From contig JANXTD010000372.1 of NCBI GenBank assembly GCA_025352585.1, forward strand, positions 1 to 7,030: a DNA stretch of 7,030 nt. Reading direction: 5' to 3'. Shown in pieces: positions 1 to 5,611 of the stretch; position 1 is the stretch's first letter, and each line of letters opens with the position of its first letter. This DNA is from Fimbriiglobus sp. GTDB taxonomy: Bacteria > Planctomycetota > Planctomycetia > Gemmatales > Gemmataceae. Below the pieces are notes generated by a model that ran no database searches, had not been told where the DNA came from, and saw nothing but the letters and a program-made list of their open reading frames with translations. A program made the position numbers and the translations under genes.

Positions 1-1
1 G

Positions 2-793
2 CTGGGCACGGCCGACTACCTCGCCCCCGAGCAGGCCGTCAGCAACGTCGTCGATATCCGGGCCGACATCTACGCCCTGGGCGGCACCTTCTACTACATG
101 CTGACCGGCCAGTCCCCCTTCCCCGACGGCACGATCGCCGCCAAGCTCTTGAGCCACCAGCGCGAGACGCCGCGGCCGGTGACCGAGTTCCGCGGCGACG
201 TGCCGGCCGAGTTGCTCGCCATCCTCGAGCGCATGATGTGCAAGGACCCCGAGGAGCGCTACCAGACGCCCGAGGAGCTCCACGAGGCGCTGCTGCAAAT
301 CGTCGAGGAGACGCCGGTCGCGCCGCCGGCCGCCGAGATGCCGGACCTCTGCCCGATGGTGCTGACGCTGATGGGCCACACCGGCGACCGGGTCCGCACC
401 GGGGCCGCGCGGATCGTCGCCGGGGGCCGCTCCGGGTCGAGCCAGGGGAGCGGCCAAGGCAGCAGCATCGTCTACGCCCGCGGCGGCCAGCCGGGGAGTT
501 CGTCCGGCCGCGAGGTCAAGCTGGGCGGCGGCTCGTCGTCGAAGTACGCGCAGGCCCAGGTGGCGACCGGCAAGGCGCAGCACACCACGCCGATGCCGCA
601 CCCCGACCACGCCCCGGCGTCGGGCCGCGGCAGTGCGGTCGATCTGAACGAGGCCCGCCGCATCGTCCGCGCCGCCGGCGACGCCAGCCCCGACTCGCAG
701 CGCCGGCACCTGATCCTCGGCATCTTGGGCGGCCTCGGCATCGCCGTGGTGCTGGCCGCCGTGACGGTCCTGGCCGTGGCCCTGACGAAGTAA
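2..793 (+). CDS. Ser/Thr protein kinase, C-terminal part (5' end outside window)
   Basis: This is the C-terminal 263 residues of a Hanks-type (eukaryote-like) Ser/Thr protein kinase. The frame is open from base 2, so the ATP-binding lobe and catalytic loop lie upstream of the window. Visible in order (fragment numbering): the activation-segment motif GTADYLAPEQ at 2-11 with the APE-type triplet, the subdomain IX motif D22-x4-G27 in ADIYALGG, and the subdomain XI arginine R86 in DPEERYQT. The kinase fold ends near residue 100. A Gly/Ser/Gln-rich, probably disordered linker follows (about 130-225), then one hydrophobic helix at about 237-260, with a single Lys before the stop. There is no PASTA, WD40, TPR or other sensor domain after the helix, so the kinase would be a cytoplasmic enzyme anchored by its tail. 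Substrates are unknown. The CPBP protease gene follows after 14 bases on the same strand. Family assignment is firm; the role is not. Confidence 0.93.
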   Translation: MGTADYLAPEQAVSNVVDIRADIYALGGTFYYMLTGQSPFPDGTIAAKLLSHQRETPRPVTEFRGDVPAELLAILERMMCKDPEERYQTPEELHEALLQIVEETPVAPPAAEMPDLCPMVLTLMGHTGDRVRTGAARIVAGGRSGSSQGSGQGSSIVYARGGQPGSSSGREVKLGGGSSSKYAQAQVATGKAQHTTPMPHPDHAPASGRGSAVDLNEARRIVRAAGDASPDSQRRHLILGILGGLGIAVVLAAVTVLAVALTK

Positions 794-807
794 CCGAGCC
801 GCCCCCC

Positions 808-1779
808 ATGCCGGCCGCCGCCCCCGACGCCGCCCCGATGTTCGTCGCGGCGTGGGCAATCGTCGCTGCCGCCACGCTGCCGTTCTTCGCCGCCGGCCGG
901 TGGCTGTCGCGGCGGGAGTCGTTCTGCCCACGCTGGCGGGTCGTCCCCTTCCGCGGCACCCTCCTCGACTGGCTGCTGCTCTACGTCGCCTACTTGCTCG
1001 TCATGAGCCTTGCCATCGGCGGGCTGGAGTCGGGGGCCGAGCGCTTTCGCGGACCCGACGCGGGGCAACTCCGGCAAATGGCGGCCGGCCTGTTCGCGCT
1101 GCCGGCGTTGCTGGCGGTCGCGGCGTTCCTGCGGCACGCCGCCCACGACCTCCGCCCGACCTTCGACTGGCGCGCCCTGCCAGGTGACGTGGCTCGCGGC
1201 GTCGTCGCCGGGGTCGCGTTCACGCCGGCGGTCCACGCGGTCTACTGGCTGACGAAGACCCTCAACGCGGCGGCCGGCGGGGCCGAGCGGGAACACCCGC
1301 TGGCGTTGCTGGGGGCCGGCACCTCGCCCGGCGAAGTCGCCTTCTTCCTGCTCGCGGTCTGCGTCGCCGTGCCGTGGATCGAGGAGTTGCTGTTCCGCGG
1401 TGTGATGTTGCGCTGGCTGGGCCGGCGGGCGGCGAACGCCGCGCCGGTCTTCGCCGTCGCCCTGTTATTCGCGGGGACCGAGGGGGCGAACTTCAACCCC
1501 CGGCTCGCCCCGACGCTGTTCGTCGTCGCCCTGGCGGCGTTGACCGTCGCCGCGAGTCGGCTCCGTGCGGCGCGAACCGTGCGCGCGGTGTTGGCGTCGT
1601 CGGCGCTGTTCGCGGCGGCGCACTCGTCGGTCTGGCCGTCGCCGTTGCCGCTGTTCGTGCTGGCCTGCGGGCTGGGGTACTTGACCGTCCGCACCGGTCG
1701 CATCACCGCGGCGGTCGTCGCGCACGGCTTGTTCAACGCCGTGTCGTCGGTGATCCTAATCCGCCAGCCGGCCGGCTAA
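808..1779 (+). CDS. CPBP family intramembrane metalloprotease (Abi/CAAX-protease type)
   Basis: A polytopic membrane protein of 323 residues with all three CPBP motifs. Motif 1 is EELLFRG (E192, E193, R197), motif 2 is FAAAH (F268, H272) and motif 3 is HGLFN (H306, N310). In this family, which includes Rce1-like and Abi proteins, these Glu and His residues form the metal-dependent active site inside the membrane. Hydrophobic segments lie near 12-30, 52-73, 91-108, 131-148, 177-191, 212-223, 235-249, 262-273 and 281-292. About 70 residues separate R197 from F268, which is longer than I expect for the family, and this stretch contains an extra hydrophobic segment. The ATG at 808 is the first start after the kinase stop; ATG 838, just before the first helix, is an alternative, and neither has a clear Shine-Dalgarno sequence. 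The frame stays open upstream to 238, but that part overlaps the kinase and is not coding. Substrate unknown: bacterial members range from peptide maturation and bacteriocin immunity to no known role. Confidence 0.9.
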   Translation: MPAAAPDAAPMFVAAWAIVAAATLPFFAAGRWLSRRESFCPRWRVVPFRGTLLDWLLLYVAYLLVMSLAIGGLESGAERFRGPDAGQLRQMAAGLFALPALLAVAAFLRHAAHDLRPTFDWRALPGDVARGVVAGVAFTPAVHAVYWLTKTLNAAAGGAEREHPLALLGAGTSPGEVAFFLLAVCVAVPWIEELLFRGVMLRWLGRRAANAAPVFAVALLFAGTEGANFNPRLAPTLFVVALAALTVAASRLRAARTVRAVLASSALFAAAHSSVWPSPLPLFVLACGLGYLTVRTGRITAAVVAHGLFNAVSSVILIRQPAG

Positions 1780-2927
1780 CGCCGCGCCACGGCCTCGTAC
1801 ACGGCCCTCGTCTCAGTGGCGGCGCGGCCCCAGGTGTAGCGGGCCGCCCGCGCCCGGCGGTGCGCGACTTCGCGGGCGTCGTCGGGGGCGTCGAGGACGC
1901 GCAACATCGCGGCGCGCCAGGCGTCGGGGTCGTCGGGGTCGAGCGACTCGGCGGCGTCGCCGCAGACTTCGCGCACGGCGGCGTCCGTCGAGGCGACCAC
2001 GCGGCCGCCGCAGGCCAGCATCTCGACCGGCGGCAGGCCGAAGCCCTCGTAGAAGCTCGGGTACAGCAGTGCCGTCGCCCCGGCGTAGAGTGACGGCAGG
2101 TCGGCGTCGGCGACGTAGCCGAGGTGCCGGATGCCGCGGTGCTTGCCGACGCTCTCGTAAAACTCGCGGACCGCCGCTGACTTCCAGCCCCACGGCCCCG
2201 CGACCAGCAGCGGGCAGCGCGCTCCCGCCCCGCCCGGCAGCGCGGCGTAGGCGGCGAAGAGCATGGCGAGGTTCTTACGCGGCTCGACCGTGCCGACGCT
2301 CAGCAGGTAGCGCGGCGGCAAGTCGAGCCGACGCCGCGCCGCCGCGAGTTCGCCCGGCGTGTGCGGCCGGAAGGCGGGGCTGACGCCGCAGGACACCGTC
2401 GTGATGCGCCCGGGGTCCATCCCGCAGTGCTCGACGAGTTCCCGCTTGACCGCGTCGGAAATCGTCAGGATGCGGTCGGCGCGGCGCAGGCCGTCGAGGA
2501 AGTGCCGGCGGTGGTGGCCGACGCGGTCGGCGGGGTGCCACTCGGGGTGCAACAACACCGACAGGTCGTGGACGTTCAGCACCGTCGGCAGCCCGGTCGG
2601 GAAGGGCACGAAGTTGGTCTCGTGGTACACGTCGAAGTCGTAACGCCGGGAGTACGCGCCGAAGTGCAGGCCGACGGCGTCGCGCGCCAGCGACTTGCCG
2701 ACGCCGGCGAGGGCCGCGCGGAACGGGCGCGGCGGGCCGGCCGGTGGGGTGGGGCAGGGCGGGCGCTTGGGCAAGCTTTCCCAGAGCCGCGTGGCCAACT
2801 CGCCGGGGTAGAGCGTGAAGTCGTCGCCGGGGAAGCCGCGGGCCAGGGCGGCCGCGAGCTCGGCGGTGTAGTGGCCGACGCCGGTCTTGCGCTTCAGGGT
2901 CGGCAAGCCGTTGAGCAGCACCCTCAC
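1776..2927 (-). CDS. Glycosyltransferase family 4 (GT-B fold)
   Basis: A 383-residue cytoplasmic glycosyltransferase of the retaining GT4 class (CAZy 'group 1'), which transfers a sugar from a nucleotide-sugar donor to a growing glycan. Visible in order: an N-terminal acceptor-side motif TGVGHYTAEL (about 15-24), HDLSVLLHPEWHP (about 120-132), SDAVKREL (about 157-164), the inter-domain motif VGTVEPRKNL (about 211-220), and the donor-site motif YEGFGLPPVEML with the E-x7-E pair at E294 and E302. Length is normal for the family. I chose the GTG at 2927 because it forms a GTGA overlap with the upstream glycosyltransferase stop and gives the typical start (M)RVLLNGLP. An ATG at 2942 would add five residues. 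It is the last gene of the export unit, and its TAG stop interlocks with the TAA of the convergent protease gene. The sugar and linkage cannot be read from sequence; mannosyl- or similar transferases are common in this group. Confidence 0.93.
   Translation of the reverse strand: MRVLLNGLPTLKRKTGVGHYTAELAAALARGFPGDDFTLYPGELATRLWESLPKRPPCPTPPAGPPRPFRAALAGVGKSLARDAVGLHFGAYSRRYDFDVYHETNFVPFPTGLPTVLNVHDLSVLLHPEWHPADRVGHHRRHFLDGLRRADRILTISDAVKRELVEHCGMDPGRITTVSCGVSPAFRPHTPGELAAARRRLDLPPRYLLSVGTVEPRKNLAMLFAAYAALPGGAGARCPLLVAGPWGWKSAAVREFYESVGKHRGIRHLGYVADADLPSLYAGATALLYPSFYEGFGLPPVEMLACGGRVVASTDAAVREVCGDAAESLDPDDPDAWRAAMLRVLDAPDDAREVAHRRARAARYTWGRAATETRAVYEAVARR
2924..2927 (-). promoter_or_regulatory. 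GTGA stop/start overlap, GT2 to GT4
   Basis: The same arrangement as at the preceding junction: TGA ends the family-2 glycosyltransferase and the overlapping GTG begins the family-4 enzyme. This overlap decides the start of the GT4 gene over the ATG 15 bases upstream, which would lie inside the GT2 gene. A weak G-rich stretch (ggggcgg) sits about 7-13 bases before the GTG and might assist initiation. Confidence 0.65.
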
Positions 2928-3838
2928 GCCAGTCCGCCCCAACGCTTCGCGAGCGTCCGTGGGGCGTGCCGGGCGTAGGACACCAGCGCGGCGGTCGTGG
3001 CCTTCGCCGATCCAAAGTCGCGCGACCGCAGGCCGCGCAGCCAGGCGACCGCCGCCTTCGCCAGCAGCGTCAACGCGGCCCGGAACGCCAAGACCGCGTC
3101 GCCGTGGCGGAGACTCGTGAGTGCCCGGTTGCGCTCAACGCAGAAGCGGAACAGCGTCGAGCCCTCGCCCGCCGACGCGCCGACGGCGTGCCGCACCAGC
3201 GAACGCGGGGCGTAGGTCGTCGCCAACCCGGCCCGCCGCCGCCGCCAGCCGAGTTCGAGGTCTTCGTAGTAGAGGAAGTACCGCGCGTCGAAGAGGTCTA
3301 CGCCGGCGGCCGGGCGCGGCAGGATCAGCGCCGCCCCGCAGCCGGCGAAGACCGGCTCGGCGCGCTCGGACTGCCCGCCGTCGGCGTGGCCCGAGCCGAG
3401 GTCGGCCCCGCGGCCGTCGCGCAATAACATCAGGCCGGCGCTGTTGAACGTCGTCGGCTCGCTGGCGTAGACGAGCTTCGACACGGCGGCGTCCGTCGGC
3501 CCTTGAAGTTGGCGCAGGGACTCTTCGAGCCAGAAGGGGTCGGCGACGGCGTCGTTGTTCAAGAGCGCGACCCAAACGCCGCGGGCGTGGCTCACGCCGA
3601 TGTTGTTGCCGGCCGCGAAGCCGAGGTTCACCGACGACACGACGAGGCGCACCCAGGGGAAGCGGTCGCGGACCAGCGCGGCGGAGCCGTCGGCGGAGGC
3701 GTTCTCGACGACGATCACTTCGTAGCGGTGGCGAGGCAAAGTCTGCTCGGCGAGGGCGTCCAGGCAGGCGGCGAGGTACGCGGCCCCGCGGTAGTTGACG
3801 ACGACGACGCTCACCAGCACGGCGTCGGCGTCGGTCAC
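2924..3838 (-). CDS. Glycosyltransferase family 2, rhamnosyltransferase-like (WbbL type)
   Basis: A 304-residue GT-A-fold glycosyltransferase. It has the family-2 hallmarks: VSVVVVNYRG (9-18) at the N-terminus, ENASADGS (45-52), NLGFAAGNN (71-79), the metal/nucleotide site LLNNDA (92-97, with D96 in the DxD position), FAGCGAALILPR (164-175) and YYEDLELGWR (190-199), whose ED pair (E192, D193) holds the likely catalytic base. This motif set is typical of WbbL-like transferases that build O-antigen or related glycans from dTDP-rhamnose or other donors; the actual sugar is not determinable. A hydrophobic or amphipathic stretch near 248-268 may hold it to the membrane. The start is the GTG at 3838, overlapping the ATPase stop as GTGA. 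The frame runs open further upstream, but that extension is an Arg/Pro-rich string out of phase with the ATPase and not credible. The stop makes a second GTGA overlap with the next glycosyltransferase. Confidence 0.93.
   Translation of the reverse strand: MTDADAVLVSVVVVNYRGAAYLAACLDALAEQTLPRHRYEVIVVENASADGSAALVRDRFPWVRLVVSSVNLGFAAGNNIGVSHARGVWVALLNNDAVADPFWLEESLRQLQGPTDAAVSKLVYASEPTTFNSAGLMLLRDGRGADLGSGHADGGQSERAEPVFAGCGAALILPRPAAGVDLFDARYFLYYEDLELGWRRRRAGLATTYAPRSLVRHAVGASAGEGSTLFRFCVERNRALTSLRHGDAVLAFRAALTLLAKAAVAWLRGLRSRDFGSAKATTAALVSYARHAPRTLAKRWGGLA
3835..3838 (-). promoter_or_regulatory. GTGA stop/start overlap, ATPase to GT2
   Basis: On the minus strand the four bases GTGA contain both the TGA stop of the ATPase and the GTG start of the family-2 glycosyltransferase. 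No Shine-Dalgarno sequence is evident just upstream, so re-initiation by ribosomes finishing the ATPase (translational coupling) is the likely way this start is used. The coupling is inferred from the layout. Confidence 0.7.
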
Positions 3839-4680
3839 GCCACGGCCCGCACCGGGGTGTCGCGGTGGGCGTCGGCGTGGTCGTCGCCGTCGGCGGGCAG
3901 GCTGCCGTCGAGGCCGCCGCCGACGTGCGCGGCCTCGGCCGGGGCGTTCATGCTGTCGCGGTAGGCGGCGACGACGCGGTCGGGCGGGCCGTCCATCACC
4001 ACGCAGCCGTGCTGCATCCACAACGCGCGGTTGCAGATCTCCTCGACCGACGTGACCTCGTGCGTCACGAGCACCATGAGCCTAGCGGTCGCCATCATCT
4101 GCTTCATGCGGTTGCGGGCCTTGATCTGGAAGGCCATGTCGCCCGCGCTGAGCACCTCGTCGATCAACAGCACCTCGGGGTTGACGGCCGTCGAGATCGA
4201 GAAGGCGAGCCGCACGAGCATGCCGCTGGAGTAGTAGCGCACCGGGATGTTGAGGAAGTCGCCGAGTTCGCTGAACTCGGCGATGCCCTGCATCTTGGCT
4301 TCGAGGCTCGCCGGGGTCTCGCCCATGAGGTAGGCGCGGTACTTGATGTTCTCCCAGCCGTTGGCCTCGCTCTCGAAGCCCAGCGAGATGTCGAAGAGCG
4401 AGCAGACGCGGCCCTCGACGTGGCGGGTGCCGCGCGTCGGCGGGTAGACCCCGGCGAGCATCTTCAGGAGCGTCGACTTGCCCGCGCCGTTGTGGCCGAT
4501 GATGCCGATGCGGTCGCCGTCGGCCGCGGCCAGGGTCACGTTCTTGAGCGCGTGGACCGCGACCTTGGGGTTGCGCGACTGCAGGAACAGCATGCGCGTG
4601 AGGTACTCCTTGAGCGACACCTTCCGCTGCTGGCGGACGGTGAACGTCAGGCTCACGTCGTCGAGTTCGATCTTGGCCAT
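3835..4680 (-). CDS. Polysaccharide ABC exporter, ATP-binding protein (Wzt/KpsT/TagH-like)
   Basis: The 281-residue ATPase of a glycan exporter, which powers flipping of lipid-linked polysaccharide by its partner permease. Walker A is GHNGAGKST (62-70). SLFDISLGFE (94-103) followed by GWENIKYRAYLMG (108-120) is characteristic of the polysaccharide-export ATPase branch. The ABC signature is YYSSGMLVRLAFS (149-161), Walker B is LLIDEV (171-176, D174/E175), and the switch histidine is H207 in VTHE. The nucleotide-binding domain ends near 245. What follows is only about 35 low-complexity residues rich in Asp, His, Ala and Gly, not the C-terminal carbohydrate-binding domain found in Wzt proteins that recognise a capped chain end. 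By domain make-up it therefore resembles KpsT or short Wzt proteins. The ATG at 4680 lies 33 bases after the permease stop, with no obvious Shine-Dalgarno sequence. Its TGA overlaps the following GTG start. Confidence 0.95.
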   Translation of the reverse strand: MAKIELDDVSLTFTVRQQRKVSLKEYLTRMLFLQSRNPKVAVHALKNVTLAAADGDRIGIIGHNGAGKSTLLKMLAGVYPPTRGTRHVEGRVCSLFDISLGFESEANGWENIKYRAYLMGETPASLEAKMQGIAEFSELGDFLNIPVRYYSSGMLVRLAFSISTAVNPEVLLIDEVLSAGDMAFQIKARNRMKQMMATARLMVLVTHEVTSVEEICNRALWMQHGCVVMDGPPDRVVAAYRDSMNAPAEAAHVGGGLDGSLPADGDDHADAHRDTPVRAVA

Positions 4681-4713
4681 CAGGTGAGTCGTCCCGGAAG
4701 AAGTCGGCGGGGC

Positions 4714-5508
4714 CTAGAGCTGGAAAATCACCTTCTTTTGCAGTGCCCCGACGACGCTGCACGCCAGCGCGAACAGGATCGCCGTGAGGCCCACGGCCTG
4801 CAGCCAGAGTTCGGCCGGCGGGTACGTGTCGTAGAAGAGCGGGTGCCGCACCAGTTTCATGAACACGTTGAACGGGTTGTACTCGTTCAGGAGATTCAGG
4901 TAACTGCCCGCGCTGTCGGCCTGCGGCATGATCATCACCGGCGTCAGGAAGAACATTAGCGACATGAACACGTCGGTGAGGTGCTGCGTGTCGTGGAAGT
5001 AGGCGTTGGCGAAGGCGAAGATCGCCGCCAGGCTCCAACAGAACGCGAACAGCAGCCCCACGGTCGGGATCAGCATCCAGGCGTTGCGCAGCGGAAACGC
5101 GCTATTCATGAGCGCACAACTGATGCCGATGGTGACGACGAGCGTGATCAGGAAGTGGATGCCGGTGCCGGCGACGGTGCGCAGCGGGTAGATGCCGTAG
5201 GGCAGCGGGCACTGGCGGATGTACGGCTCGTTCTGGCTCAGGGCGGTGCAGCCGATCGACATCGAGTTGCGCATGAACTCCCAGGTACACAGCCCGCTGA
5301 GCAGGTACGCGCCGTACTCCGAGAGCGGCCGGCCGGGGGCGAGGATTTTCCCGAAGCCGAGCATGAGCACGACGGACATCATGATGGGGTTGAGCACCGA
5401 CCATCCGACGCCGAGTACGGAACGCCGGTACTTGGTGCGCAGGTCCATCTTGACCAGCGCCATCCAGAAGTGGCGGAACGTCCAGATCGACTGCATGTGG
5501 CTCAGCAT
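4714..5508 (-). CDS. Polysaccharide ABC exporter, permease (Wzm/KpsM/TagG-like, ABC-2 type)
   Basis: A 264-residue inner-membrane permease of the ABC-2 family, expected to form the channel through which a lipid-linked glycan is moved to the periplasm. The cytoplasmic N-terminus carries the family motif DLRTKYRRSVLGVGWSVLNP (22-41), leading into the first membrane helix. Further hydrophobic segments lie near 66-75, 117-135, 147-167, 180-195 and 235-255. The motif YFHDTQHLTDVFMSLMFFLT (170-189) and NEYNPFNVFMKLVRHPLF (208-225) are typical of Wzm/TagG proteins. I chose the ATG at 5508. The open frame reaches a GTG at 5547, but the 13 extra codons use A/T at the third position about half the time (gtt, cgt, gaa, gta, gga), while codons after 5508 nearly all end in G or C. 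It is the first gene of the export unit and directly precedes its ATPase. Confidence 0.94.
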   Translation of the reverse strand: MLSHMQSIWTFRHFWMALVKMDLRTKYRRSVLGVGWSVLNPIMMSVVLMLGFGKILAPGRPLSEYGAYLLSGLCTWEFMRNSMSIGCTALSQNEPYIRQCPLPYGIYPLRTVAGTGIHFLITLVVTIGISCALMNSAFPLRNAWMLIPTVGLLFAFCWSLAAIFAFANAYFHDTQHLTDVFMSLMFFLTPVMIMPQADSAGSYLNLLNEYNPFNVFMKLVRHPLFYDTYPPAELWLQAVGLTAILFALACSVVGALQKKVIFQL

Positions 5509-5546
5509 TCCGCGTACCGATTCCCAGGGGGGCCGACGACGAACCA

Positions 5547-5570
5547 CGGCGGGGCCAACTTACCCCGCCG
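5547..5570 (-). terminator. GC-rich hairpin between the secreted-protein gene and the exporter unit
   Basis: An inverted repeat with a perfect 8-bp stem (cggcgggg at 5547-5554 pairing with ccccgccg at 5563-5570) and an 8-base loop. It lies 41 bases past the stop of the secreted-protein gene and upstream of the permease start. It has no T-run after the stem on the minus strand, so it is not a classical intrinsic terminator. It may be a weak or factor-assisted terminator, an attenuator, or a chance pairing in GC-rich DNA. Apart from this hairpin and a short GCC triplet run (about 5567-5577), I could not recognise promoter boxes in the 103-base gap 5509-5611. Confidence 0.35.
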
Positions 5571-5611
5571 CCGCCGCTTCTGCTACCCCAAGTGCGCCCG
5601 CCCAGCCCGCG

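Noticed and set aside
238..807. In-frame N-terminal extension of the protease gene
   Set aside because: It overlaps the kinase gene in another frame and reads as Arg/Gly/Pro/Ala-rich nonsense; the credible start is at 808.
1374..2093. + strand open frame spanning the convergent protease/GT4 junction
   Set aside because: It overlaps two real genes in a different frame or strand and its Arg/Gly/Val-rich translation shows no motif.
2275..3015. - strand open frame in a second frame over the GT4 gene
   Set aside because: It is an Arg/Pro-rich shadow of the GT4 gene, with no domain and no independent start context.
3795..3815. Short gacgac-type triplet run
   Set aside because: It is simply the codons for the SVVVV stretch at the start of the GT2 enzyme, a conserved protein motif, not a DNA repeat of interest.
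3839..4021. N-terminal extension of the GT2 gene to an ATG at 4021
   Set aside because: The 61 extra residues are an Arg/Pro-rich string overlapping the ATPase gene in another frame; the GTG at 3838 gives a normal GT2 start.
3865..4959. Long + strand open frame (364 codons) opposite the ABC transporter genes
   Set aside because: It lies antisense to two genes with clear family motifs, its translation is a Val/Glu/His/Arg-rich string without any domain, and such shadow frames are expected in very GC-rich DNA.
5509..5611. Possible promoter for the exporter unit
   Set aside because: I looked for -35/-10-like boxes on the minus strand and found nothing convincing in this GC-rich gap.
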